NCBI GenBank assembly: GCA_903813345.2
Contig: CAIIXF020000008.1
Location: forward strand, 28,584,005 to 28,648,004
DNA: 64,000 nucleotides
Reading direction: 5' to 3'
Source: Owenia fusiformis
Lineage: Eukaryota > Annelida > Polychaeta > Sabellida > Oweniidae
Under the pieces are notes generated by a model. It was given only the letters and a program-made list of their open reading frames with translations. It did no database searches and had not been told where the DNA came from. Position numbers and translations under genes: made by a program. The first letter of the stretch is position 1; each line of letters opens with the position of its first letter. Shown here one piece after another: positions 35,676 through 49,900 of this stretch.

Positions 35676-37995
35676 GTACATTGGAGGACTTTGTTCACTC
35701 GCAAGAGGTTCTCATTCTCAAACAAGAGGACCTTACCCTCCAACAAGAGGACTTTTCTCTCAAACAAGAGGACTTCTCTCTCACTTGTTGAGTTCATGAT
35801 ACTCAATATTATCAAATACTTCTTTCACGGATTCAGAAATTGCTGTTGGAACAACTCATATTGAAAATTATAATTAGTTAAACATCAAACTGAGTCTCTT
35901 GTCCCCATTGTATATAATATTCTACGATCTTGTTTTAAGGGAGAATGGGACACAGAAGCTTGTTGCAAAACTTAAAAAGGCTTGAATACTCAGAGTGACT
36001 TCTCACTAAAATAGTTCAATTTTCACAAAATATGGATGAAAATGTGTGTAATTTTTTCAATGTTCAGTAATGTTGCCAAAATGAACAACAAACATTGCAT
36101 ATTAAGATAGAAATATGGCAAAAGATATGCTCTGGTATTTAAAAGTTAAAAAAATTGAAAAGCTCATCAAAAATAATCTGTCATACCAACACCAAGAACA
36201 TATCATTGGAAAGCAAAATTATGATTATGAAATTATATTGAAGAATATTATCGTTTGATACTGATTTGCATAGGTTATATTTAAAATGATCAGAAATCCC
36301 TCCATTTGTTGTATTGTTGTACTTTTGTGTATAGGTATGATCCGATGACATACATATTGACTGTATTTTATCATAGTAATATATTATTGTTTGTATATTT
36401 GAAATATATGTATATATAAGATGTGAATATATGTTTTGTCATTTACCTCCTTGAAAGAAATATGGGGATTGAATAGATTAACCCTGTCCAATTTTGTGCA
36501 ACTATAGTCATGTATGGTTAAAGGGGCAACAAGGACTGTAGAGAGAAAATTCGAAATTTTTTATTTTTTCTGAGCTGTCAGGTCATATTTGGATTAAGAT
36601 CTCCTTTGACATACCTATTTTCTTAAAATGTATGGATAAACTGTCAATTTCAGCATAAGAAGTGTGAATTCAGTTCAAAGCTTCTATAAAGGGAGTCCCA
36701 CTTATAGATATTCATATCAATTGAGCAAATCTCAAGTTCAATGCCGTAAAAATACCATGATTATAACAATGGGTTGATTTTAAAATCGTTGAATCCGAAA
36801 AAGTCTTGCAAATCCGCCATATGCCATTTTTTTTATACAGGTGGACTGGAAGCTGTTATTCAAACTTGATTCTCCGTTGTATGACATAGATCGGTAACAA
36901 TAGTACTCATATTTTGAAGACTAGAGCTGCCAAGGATATGAAGGAAGCTTCAATATAAAACCATAATATTGGTAATGTCCATCTTTCCACAAAGTACTTC
37001 ACTTGGTTCAAAGAGAACCTTATAGAAATATTTTACTCAATTGTTCCACGCCCCACAACAGAAAAATAAAACTAATGAATAACATATTATGATTGGCATT
37101 TTCTATATTTAATTTATTTCTCAGTTATATTTGCTTTACGAAAATACAAATAAATACAGATTCATAAGATTTATATACATATTTACAATATATACAAACT
37201 GTACAATATTTACAAATGACAATATATTTTTAACATCTGATGAATGAAATACAGATGAGTATCAAATCTTAAAACATATAATATGAACATTGAAGATTTT
37301 GGTCGACATTTAATTTGGCGAATTGGTTATTTTAAAAATGCCAATAATCTGGAGAATGTAGCACATGGAAACTTAACTACTGATTGTCTTTATTTTGATG
37401 GTGTTTGGAGTCATCCAAAATTGGACCAAAAAGGATATTCTAGGTTTATGGTACTTTTTGAGGTTTAACTATTTAAGTAATATTTTTAGAAAGTTCAAAA
37501 TCAAATAATGTACCCTGTATTTTCCATATTTCTTTCGATTTCATTATTCTCATATATTTTATAGGAAATCATCCATCTTCCATCAAATCACTTGTGTCAA
37601 ACATCAAAGGTGTCTTTTAGATGCCATAAATGTTTCACATTAAATTCTACATGTAATTTCTTATGTTTACAGAAAGGCAAATACAAAAATATTGCTTCTT
37701 AAATGAATAAAAAGTTTCTTCAAAATTTATGTTTTAGCACAGCATTTTTATCTCAACTAAAAAATCATTCCATATCAAAGCTGATTAGTTGACAGGGTTG
37801 GGCAGGTGGTCAAGAAACAATGATATAGATTAGGTGTAGAATTTACTGGACACTTTAACAACCTCTTATGAGGCATTTACAAGGGCTTGATGGAAGACTC
37901 AATCATTTACACTGACTCTAAAAGTCTATTAGAGCTGGCAGATTGGGTACTCAGTATTCCACTAATAGGTGTCTCTGTTTCCATACCAGAGCCAT
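35676..37995. other. Convergent 3' regions of IFT43 and SPATA17
   Basis: No coding exon is seen. AATAAA on the plus strand lies at 37065. Minus-strand signals (TTTATT as read here) lie at 37113 and 37389. The two 3' UTRs may approach or overlap around 37.1 kb. Just after the IFT43 stop, 35700-35790 contains a short run of CAAACAAGAGGACTT-like repeats. Confidence 0.45.
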
Positions 37996-40900
37996 CTATA
38001 CTTGACCCTGAGAGTATGTGTCGTTGAGTTTCTCTAGAATTGGAATAGGCGCCACCACGGATTGGAAGGACTGAAAATAGAAACAAAGGTTAAATAAATA
38101 GACACACCCATGATTTCTTTATCATACCCAAATCCATCAATCAGTTTTGCTTATATAATTGATCTTCACCAGCTAATTTCAATTGAATCCTGTACTTTTA
38201 AATATCCAACATCTCTGTATCAAAATCTATTGAATCTAAAGTATTGACATTTTTGTGGGAAATGCAGAGTAAGTTTAACCCCTCTACTTGATTGCACACT
38301 TCTAATCTATTCATCTAGAAAAGAGCTGAAAAACATGAGATTTTAAATCTACAAGATGTCACCACGTAGGCCATATCACCACACACAAGTAGGCTATTCT
38401 AAATTTCTAAAATGATGCACACTCAATCAAAGACAAATTTCATATAGAGAGAATGGCATTCAAGATTTGATATTTGAAATATATTCTAAATCAAGCTAGA
38501 ATACTAAAAATAATTGAAATTCAAATAAAAGTATCCAATCATCTGTTTGTTGAAGCATATTGTCACTACATAAAGGCAAATCATTTTTGGACCCAAGAAG
38601 GGAAGGCAAAATGTATCCAACTGATGCAAATCCTAAACTATTGTTCAAGCTATATATACATGTACTATAAGCCATGCTGCTGGAAGTATCATGAGGTGGG
38701 CGAATTGTAATTCAAGCAACTCTTCATTTTCCTAGCTGGCATGAGTCTAAGTGGGCCATTGGATGGTATTATAATTGTCATGGCCAATTATAGGCTGTTC
38801 TGAGTCATTTATTTAATTCAAGTATCTACATAATTGCAATCTTTTAATTAGAAATCATGTCAAATCCATAGGCTGTTTCTTTTACATGCGTAACACCATT
38901 TCATAAGATTTCACCAGCCCAAAAATCAACCAGACCAGCATCCGGTCCACCTCTAACATAGAACTGCATCTCAAAAGCACTGCGAGAATAAACTCTCTAG
39001 TCAATACATGAAATAAATAGGAAAGTATTCCATATTCAATCATCTTAGAGGGTTGTTCCAAAAGTGTTGAACTGATCACTTAAACATTTTTCCAATTTTG
39101 AATAAACATTTTCTGAAAAATGTAATAAGAGGATAATACATCACATCATTTTACAATCATATCAACAACCCGACAGTACAGCATATAATAAATTCTATTA
39201 ATTTTCCAGCAATAAGAGTGGACATTTTGGAACAACCCTTGTAGAAATCTCAGAATAAATTAAGACATCTATCTACTTGTATATCTCTATGCAAACATTG
39301 TAGCACAATATACAAAGCACAATTCAGTCTTACCTCTGCTTCGCTATATTTCAATAATTCAATTACAATAATTAATATATTATTTCAAACAATGATCTGG
39401 GGGTCATTAACTTCGTAAAGTTAAGAATTCATAAATCAAGTGTTGTAACCATTGATATGATGATGTCACAGTTAGAGAACAATGGGTTTTACAAATTCTT
39501 AACATTTTACGAAGTTTCTGTTAATGGCCTCCTGGTTAATATATGGGTGCATCTGTAACTGGTTTGGAGTCACTTTATCCTAAAATGAGGATTGTACCTC
39601 TGAACCCAATAGCATGTTTTAGTTCATTGTAGTGGCAATATTGGAGGTGATGTGGGTACTTAAAGGTAGAATCAGATCTATGGGGTGATGAAAGTACAAA
39701 GTGGCAATGTATTTCTAATGATCTCAAGTATGACAATTCCCAAAAGATGCATGATACATTGTGAAAATGATACATTATTATAAGTCTTTTGTCTTCCTAA
39801 AATGAAGTATGCACTTTTGGGATTTAAAAAATATATATGACGAGGAATGATATGAGCCAATATATTCTAAAATTGAAACTAATTTTGTTAGGTTGCTCAC
39901 TTGATATGACACTATACCTTTAAGCAACAAAGTGTACGAGTTAGTGGGTATAATGCATAAAAATAAAAACTAAGTCGGAACTGAAATAGTGAATGAAATC
40001 ACATGTATACAAAGATATTACAAATATGTACAATGAAGTATTGTATAACAGATATATTGTATAGCATAACTACTCACCTGTTGTACTACATGCTTGTCTA
40101 TCTTTTCTTCTCTGAAGTAATTAGTACCATACGGCAAGTGGCCGAACTGTGATGTCGTGTGCAAGAGTGGTTCGTAGTCTCGGTCTCGCCGTGAAAATGG
40201 CTGGAATCTGTAGAAAAGAAATATGGTAATGACGTGTTCCAACTTATTTTTCCGAAGTAGAATAAACATAACAGCAGAATGTTGTCTGTTCAAATTTATA
40301 GTTTTTGATGTTTATGTCCAAAAAAGGAATAGACAACACTGTTGCAAAGTAATCTTCCAAGCATTAGAGTTACTTTTTGGGTGCTGCACCCCTTGTTGAA
40401 AATCTAAAGATTACATGTACATGCCATCCTGCTCAAAATCTGTTTGCACTAAAGGTTGAACATATTTTGATCAAAAGCACCAGATTGAGAAAAATCCAAG
40501 GAAGATATTGTATTATCAGATACCTAGATAGCATACTCTCCCAATGAATAATCCCATCTTCAGTCCCATTCAGTAAATAACCCAGGTACACAGGTAATAG
40601 CAATGTATACATACGTGTTGTCATTTATTCTGTTGACCCACTCCTCTGCTTTCATAGCCTCTCGTGCCTCTTCTACAGAGAGATAATTTGTGGCGACCCG
40701 TAGTGACGGTTGGAATGGCTTGTAGCGCTGGGCTTGCACCTCAGCAGCATCACGGAATGGGCCCTGGATAGCAATGCTTACATGGTAATATGGGATATAT
40801 CAAATATACATTTTGTATGATTTATGTAATATAAGCCAGGGAAGGTTGGAATGGTTTGTAGCGCTGGGCTTGCACCTCGACAGCATCACGGAATGGGCCC

Positions 40901-43900
40901 TGGAGTAGCAATGCTAACATGTTAACAAGGGATATGTCAGATATACATTTTATCCATGATTTTTTGTATACGCCAATGAAGGTTGGAAAGGTTTGTAGCG
41001 TTGGGCTTGCACCTCGACAGCATCACGGAATGGGCCTGGAGTAGCAATACATACATGTTAATAAGGGATATATTCAATATACATTTTATACATGATTTAT
41101 GTATAAGCCAATGCAGGTTGGAATGGCTTGTAGTGCTGGGCTTGCACCTTTGCTAGGTAACGGAATGGGCAATGTTTACCATAATATGATGAAAGTAAAA
41201 CATAAATGTATTGTAATGAATTTTCTCGAAAGACTAAAATTATACAGCCTAAAAATTCACAAAAATGATTCACAAAAGTACACCTTAGTCTAACTGATTC
41301 AGACTTGTATTTTCAGGTTTGATTCAGCATTGATTTAACACAAAGCTTTTGTCCAATGTCTAGAATCCAGGGCAGCCCTTAATTTGGATACAGGACTGCA
41401 TGATGTAAGGTGTACATGTATACAAAAAGACCACATACCTGGGGCTTTGGTCCAATAGGAGGCAAAGGCTTATGTTTCGGTAAAGAATAACTTTTAGAAG
41501 TTGCGTCAAACTCTGGTTCTTTGGGCTCGACTATTTTATGGGATCTTGGACGAGTTGATCTTAGGAGATATTCTTTTTCTGAAGGGTACCTAAAAGTTAC
41601 AAAAGTTAGATATATGTATATGTGATAGCATAAAATGTAGTTTGTTAAACTCATGGATGGTAGTTCAGTTGTCGACATGTGTCAAAAATGAAGTTCATTT
41701 TTTTGGAGGGGGTAAATCAAAATTGAAGTGAAATGGTAATTCAACATTTTCAAAATTTATTATATGAAGTGAGAAGGAGTTAAACCATAATGAAAGAAAG
41801 TTCATTCTTCCACTTCTGTCTACTTCTGGACATCATACTAAATCAGATATCGATGAACTTTACAAGATATTTTGTAACACGGGTTCCACAGAGGGTAATT
41901 GATTTGAAAATCAAAGCCTGACATATCTTTTGTCTCTAAGTCACACTTACACACATTTAACTCCACTTCTGGCTTTTTTGTATTTATTGTAAAAATATAA
42001 TATTTATTGTATTTATTTGTAAGGTGTTGAGCATCTATGTTCATTTTCGATATCATTTTCTTAACAGCTAAAACAACATTTTCCAAACTTATTATATCAT
42101 ATGTTTGATTATTTATGTTTGATTTCAAAATCATTACATTTTTCATTAAATGTATAATATTTTGCTTACAATCTGGCATAAAGATGTCTGCGGTCAAAAC
42201 TAGAAAAAAAAAACAAAAAACGATCAGGTCTTCATGTTCTTCTTAATCAAATTAGAGATCAAGCTGGTCTATGTGATCATGCAAAAGCATTATAAAGCTA
42301 TAAAATAAGTACCACTACCTCACAAGCAAGATTTATCCAACCATAGGATTGCATAAGGGGGCGATTGATAAAGCTATATTTTTTATATCTGTTTTTTCAT
42401 TTTTTCAAAAATGATAAAGCCAGATACAGTTTGTCAGATATGATGCATTACGTCAAGCATAATTCTCATCCAATGTCAAAAAGTAGTAAAAGGCATGAAC
42501 ATGCAATGCAAAATGTTCCCATTTGCCATTTGTTACAGATGCTGAATGCCAATCACTGAGCACCAATCCACCAACATCAACCGCATTTGACAAAAATGTT
42601 GGGGACCATAACCACCACTTCTGGTGGTGACATAATAAACTGAATAGAGTACCTCCCATTACTAATTACTCATTAAACCATGATTAGTACAACTAATATG
42701 CTATAGTGTTACAGCCAGTTATTAGCAACATTTAATCAAATGAATAAGCAATAACTAAGCATGCTAATTCTAAGACAACCAAACTTATGAAACTTTTCCC
42801 AAACATTTTGTCCGGAATTGGTTCAAAAATGGTCTAAATTAAATGTTAGAAATCTGCCTCAGAATGTCATTCTACTAAGAGTGGTGCACATTTTTTGAAA
42901 AATTTGGTGTGGCACAGAATACATATCACTGGGTCATTCTACTATTCTTTGCATGAAAGCAAAGAACAGAGTTTAGTATTTTAATGAGAAAAAAATTATC
43001 ATATTTAAAGTTAGTACTAGCCATCACACAAGCAAGCAACATATGTACTTGGAATTCATATTTAAATAGGTGTAACTAGACAATTTAGCGAGTGTGGGCT
43101 GCATGTAGTTTTATCTCATCGATCTGTTTATATTTCATAATATTTTTTATTTTTCACCAAATATTTTTTTAACTTAAAAAGCAGTGTTGAAAATGCCTGC
43201 TATGGCTGCATTTATTATAAGAATAATGTTATTAATTTGAATATTTGTTAAAAAACATGATTTGAAAATGCTTTGTAAGATGCAACATAAGAAACCTAAG
43301 CTTATCTTGAACATATTGTATTCCATACTTCAGGTCTCATTGGGCTATCCCCAATCAGCAAACAGTACTGTACAGTACCAGCACTCGGCATTGACCAAGT
43401 ACATGTACAGCACTTTACAGACATTTTTACAGCACCGTTTTACAAATGGTGTACTGTACAGTACTGTTTAGACAAACAGATACACAGAGCTGTGCAGTGC
43501 TTTTTGCGACTGGTTGTGTACCATGGTAAAATTGTTGAACTTATGGTAAGAAAGGAGAGCACTGTTTTGCAAATGGTGTACTGTACAGTACTGTTTAGAC
43601 AAACAGATACACAGTGCTGTGCAGTGCTGTTTGAGACCGGTAAATACACCATGGTAAAATTGTTGAACTTACGGTAAGAATGGAGAGCACTGTTTTGTAA
43701 ATGGTGTACTGTACAGTACTGTTTAGACAAACAGATACACACTGCTGTACAGTGCTGTTTGAGACCGGTTACACCATGGTAAAATTACTGAACTTACGGT
43801 AAGAATGTAGAGCACTGTTTTGTAAATGGTGTACTGTACAGTACTGTTTAGACAAACAGATACACACTGCTGTGCAGTGCTGTTTGAGACCGGTAAATAC

Positions 43901-46900
43901 ACTATGGTAAAATTGTTGAACTTACGGTAAGAATGGAGAGCACTGTTTTGTAAATGGTGTACTGTACAGTACTGTTTAGACAAACAGATACACACTGCTG
44001 TGCAGTGCTGTTTGAGACCGGTAAATACACCATGGTAAAATTGTTGAACTTACGGTAAGAATGGAGAGCACTGTTTAGCAAATGGTGTACTGCACAGTAC
44101 TGTTTAGACAAACAGATACACAGCGCTGTGCAGTGCTTTTTGACACTGGTTGTGTACCATGGTAAAACTGTTGAACTTATGGTAAGAAAGGAGAGCACTG
44201 TTTTGTAAATGGTGTACTGCACAGTACTGTTTAGACAAACAGATACACAGCGCTGTGCAGTGCTGTTTGAGACTGGTTGTGTACCATGGTAAAATTGTTG
44301 AACTTATGGTAAGAAAGGAGAGCATTGTTTTGTAAATGGTGTACTGCACAGTACTGTTTAGACAAACAGATACACAGCGCTGTGCAGTGCTTTTTGACAC
44401 TGGTTGTGTACCATGGTAAAATTATTGAACTTATGGTAAGAAAGGAGAGCACTGTTTAGCAAATGGTGTACTGCACAGTACTGTTTAGACAAACAGATAC
44501 ACTACGCTGTGCAGTGCTGTTTGAGACTGGTTACACCATGGTAAAATTGTTGAACTTATGGTAAGAAAGGAGAGCACTGTTTAGCAAATGGTGTACTGCA
44601 CAGTACTGTTTAGACAAACAGATACACTACGCTGTGCAGTGCTGTTTGAGACCGGTTACACCATAGTAAAATTGTTGAACTTATGGTAAGAAAGGAGAGC
44701 ACTGTTTTGCAAATGGTGTACTGTACAGTACTGTTTAGACAAACAGATACACAGTGCTGTGCAGTGCTGTTTGAGACCGGTTACACCATGGTGAAATTGT
44801 TGAACTAATGGTAAGAAAAGAGAGCACTGTTTTGCAAATGGTGTTCTGTACAGTATTGTTTAGACAAACAGATACACAGTGATGTGCAGTGCTGTTTGAG
44901 ACTGGTTACACCATGGGACTGCCTGAGACTGCCTGTATACCATGATAAAATTGCTGAACTTACGGTAAAAATGGAGAGTTGTATATGCCTGGTATAACTT
45001 CAGTACTGACAAGATAATGTGTTTTTGCTGCATGGTCATCCTTTAGTTTCTTCTCAGCCATCTCTCTCTTTCTCTGCTCTATCATTTCTTGTTGTTCTGC
45101 ATATTCCTCCAACTCATTTCTGGACACAACAGAACATACTTAATAAAACTAAAATGGCAATTTTTAATTTATGAACAATGCATGAACCAAAGGAAGTGAT
45201 TCACCCATCTTGATTAATTAATAATTTTCTAAATTATCACAACTTAACAACAAGGTATGCCGCACACTTAACAAATTAACTATTTTTTAATGATTTCATA
45301 TTTTTGTCTCTCAACCTAATTTTTAAAAGATGATTTTAAAATATTTGATCACCTCCAGCATTTTATATGCTCTTGTGCTAGTCTTCAATTTGTGTGCCAA
45401 TACGAATATGAAATTTAATGACATAAAAATTCATATCATATAGACTATACTGAAGTGTATTACATACCCAGCGAAGCATTTGGATTGAAGTCAATGGAGC
45501 TGAAGGTCGGCTATATATTCCTGTATAGCCGCCAAACCTTTTACCATGACAATCTTATGACGTCATCGGGACGTCATGTTTCATTTCTTCCTAATTTCAC
45601 TCGCACACAGACACGTGGCGTCATTGATATAACGTAGCCATGATATAAAAGTATGTAATACAACAGTTATGTCCGCATCATTGAATATATGCCTTCGGTC
45701 TGTCGTAATATAACCCTCGCAAGCTCGGGCTATATTGGTGACAGACCTCAGGCATATATTCAATGATAGGGACATAACTGCTAAGTATTGAGTACTTATA
45801 GACTGTACTGACCTGACAATTTCATTCTTGACTTGTAGTCCCTCTAAGTATCTCTTCCTACTATAGTAATTAGATATATACTTTCTAGTGTAGTATCCCC
45901 GCCAGATCTTTTGTACCTACAATCACAATTCAGCATTTTAATTGCAAAATCTAGAAAGGGGGAGGGGTGTATTTAGCGTACCAATAGGGGGAGGGGAGCT
46001 GTCTGAAAAATTCCTCCATGTGAATGATGATTTTCAATTTTCCATGTTGAATTTTATTTTTTCCAGAACAATGAGTAGTAATGATTGAATATTAGCAATA
46101 AATAAATTAACATTTAAAAGTCATCTGCTTTGTATGTAGTAATGCATATGTTTCTTTATGTAATTTTAAAAGTAATTTATTCATAACATACAGTATTTTT
46201 GACGTTTCATTTATTCTGTTATTTTGTATGAATCCTGTATGGTAGCAGAATATATTAAAAGTACTGTAAAACCTGTCTCAGAATAACACCTTTGATTACT
46301 TTAAAAAGTATTCCACTTGAGAGGTGTTCCGCTTAAAGAGGTTCATTTAACATTAAGTCAGTATGTCTAGGGATTCTGAAGTTTTCCACAAACAGGTGGT
46401 TCCCTTCTAGAGGTTTTTCACTTTACAGGTTTCACTTCGTGTATGAGGACATAAACCAACCTTCATTGAGCTATATGTAAAACAATGTGAATTAACATTT
46501 CCTACATAATATCACTATATTTTTTCTCTTACCTTGGTTGCCATGGCATTGTAGTGGTTCATCTTCATGATAAATACGCTATTCTGAAAACAAATAAAAA
46601 CATATTACTCACCCAAAAGGCTAACTTACACACTAAAACAATTGCAAAATCACTGAAATTCTTGCAAAAGTTTACAACATCCAAATCACATTTTAACTTA
46701 AACATAGTACTATGGAAGTTTTGCTTCATACAAAGCATACAAAGGATGATAATTCAAAATATATGAAAATAATAATTATAAGTTTTTAAACGATCATTTT
46801 TAAACAATCTTATCATGAAAACCATTTACAAAACTCAATGGCAATATTTATTACCAAAATATAACTTTTGAGTAGGTACATGTAGGAATTCAGTTTCAAA

Positions 46901-49900
46901 ATACAGTGCTATATTCTGTTTTTAAATGTTATATTTTGTGCCTCCTTACTAAACATCATAGATGTGCTTCCTTACTAAACATCATAATATGGAGTACCCT
47001 GAATTCCCATAAATTTGCAACAACTCTCTCTGACTATAACAGAGGATTTTAAAGTTTTGGTGTTGATAATTTGTGTTGATAAAGTCATATATCTTTGAAA
47101 TAAATATTAGCGATTGGCAAAAAACCTTAAATGGTAGAATGTTGTCTTGTTTAAAGAGTGCAGACAAAGTCTAGATTTTTGCAAGGGTAATCACATGGCA
47201 AACTCACCTGTACACATATTCTATAATAGATTCTACCCAAGTAGCCTCTCCATCGGGCTTGTATGAACCCAGCACACTTATGAAGGTGTCTAAAAGTTAC
47301 ACAGCAAATCTAAATTATGGTTATATGGATCTATAAGATGTGGTGCAGCAAATATGTGAGCATCACAAAACATCTAGATCAAAAATGATTTGGGATGGTG
47401 ATAGTGGAAATAAATCTGAAAAATAAGACACGACGATGGTTACACCTTTCTTCCAAATAGTTGATAAAGGTATTTCATGAATTAAACTGTTTTACATTTT
47501 GAAAGAAAAATGTAACCACTGAATGTTAGAATCTTCATGTTAGATATTATCACACACAGTGCTATTTGTCCCTATCAGAATATTTTATAGGCTAATCTGA
47601 AATAAATTCAAAAATGTGTTAGCACAAATGTAATGTAAGGTTTAGTCCAGGGATGAGATACAGAAAATAACAATGCATTGTCATTCCCACAATTTTTTCA
47701 AGCAGGTGGAAAAAATTTTCGCCAAAAGTGACTCAAAATTTATTTCAAAAATTCAAAATAATTTTCATATTTAATGTGTGTGCAAAAAGGGGTTTCAGTG
47801 GGAGAAAATTAATTGTCAGCATCTCAAGTAGGTTTGACATCCATTTGCCCAAATGCAGTATGGGATATATGACCACTCCAAAGTATTAATTCATGAAAGG
47901 TGCAATCCATGGGTGCAGTGTAGTCGAATCCACTGCACTTACTTTAACAAGTAATCTAGAAAACTTTCTGCCCAGAAATCCTCTAAATCTGGCTTGCATT
48001 TTGCTTGCACAATAGTTTAAATGGCTGAAATGATAAGAGATATGAATTATGTTTATACATGCAAAAGGGGGAGAAAACAGTTGAGAGTGCTTATTTGGCA
48101 ATAATTTTGATTAACTAATTTTGACTGGCATGCACCAGGGGGCCTTTTTTCAATTTTAATGAATTTGGACATTTCATTAAATTTTTCAGATGTTAGAATT
48201 TAAAAAAATTAGAATTAAAAAAGGGAAACATTTGGGATTTGGGCCTGAGGAGTGTACATGTACTGATTTTCTGAACAATAGTTTAAACTATAAGCCAGAA
48301 GATGTATAAATTTATATTCTGAACATATGCTTCCTCAAAATGTGAGTGTAACTCAATATCAGCTCTGGTGAAGTATAAACTGATGATACCATGATTTACT
48401 TACCGAATGTATGCCCTGACCCTCTGGCCCCTAAACCAGGCTTGTATCCTCACAATTGCTCTGAATTCATTGGCCCTTGCTGCTTCCGCTTCACTGGAAA
48501 AAGTAATAAAACATATGTAATATACTTAACAATCTTTTCAAAACTGAAGTATCAAACTAGGCTAACAGTATCCTAAGAGTGATATAGAGAATGTTTTCTC
48601 ACCTACATATACTTGTAGACTTAAAACAAAACTTTCTCTACTCGACAAAATCACTTGTGCACTCACACCTAGAATCTACATGTTCTTGTAAGCAAAACAA
48701 AACTGCCCAAACTCTATAAATTGTGTACTTGTGCTTCGAATACTTGCACTACATTTGAAGAATAGAGCTAGAGAGTGAGCCCAAGGTAACAGAACAAATG
48801 TCTTTGGCAACAGAATTGTCAACGATTGGGGGAACAGCCTCTGACATGGAAACACTACATTTGTCACTACTACATGTATGCCCTGAAGTGCTAATGCTTA
48901 AATTTACGTGTTCTACAACCTGGCCTGTATGTGTACAAATGTAAACAATAGATATACTACTAAGTGGTATTTAATCCGAGTGCCTAATTTGCGGAATGGC
49001 CAAATTTTATCTTTTTCCTCATTTTAATTTTCCCAATGACAAGAAACTTCCTATTGGATAACATTATGAAGACAATATTTCAGACATTTAATTTTCCGAA
49101 CCTACAAAACATTAGGCAAAAGGCAAATTGAATGATTAGGCAAAATTACCACTTACACATTACTTCAAGCTCATTTCAAGTGTAAAACAAAGACTTTTGA
49201 ATACCTTCATCTAAATCAATAATCTACAAAAAGTCTACTTAGTTAACAGTGATAGAATTTGAATATAGTTTAAAAATAAATCTACATGTATAGTTTAAAT
49301 TCAACTCATTTCAAAATTGAAAAGAAACTTCCAGGTTCTGTTGGCAAATGTACCCCCTAGAAAATCATGTAACTAATAACTACCCATGTGCACTCGATCG
49401 CTCATCTGGGAAGCAATTGTGTAACGAGCCAGATACTAGACCTGAAAGGGAGTGTGTTAAATTCAATTCCAAGTAGGGGAATGGAACCCAGGACCTTTTG
49501 CTTCAAAGCCAGACACTCTACCGATTCAGCCATAAGGGCTAGCCACTACAGTAGAGACTGTAGTTGCGACTTGCTATGAGGGTCATTATACCATCCCCCT
49601 GATCAGACGATGTCCCGTCGTAACTGATTCATAAGGTCAATCCAACATCTGATACCACTGTAACGACCCTTGGGCACTCAATGGGCTAGCCACTACAGAA
49701 GAGACGTGGACTATGGTAGCGACTTGCTATTGAGGGTCATTACAGTCCCTATATGTTGAGACACTGGAGATGACGCCGTAGCTACCACATTGACATACCC
49801 AGAACTAATAAAGATCTGGATTGATATAGAAAATGGCATTAACCTTATACACGAATAATTGGCATATAGGTACGGAACTTAGGCAGGAGGCTTACTAGCT

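Noticed and set aside
42453-42659. 68-codon open frame in a SPATA17 intron
   Set aside because: No splice context, no family, composition not protein-like.
43440-44452. Several open frames of 70-106 codons on the minus strand
   Set aside because: They are translations of the 127-bp tandem units and overlap one another in different frames.
49468-49539. tRNA gene
   Set aside because: A and B boxes are present but the acceptor stem does not pair, so it is treated as a SINE.
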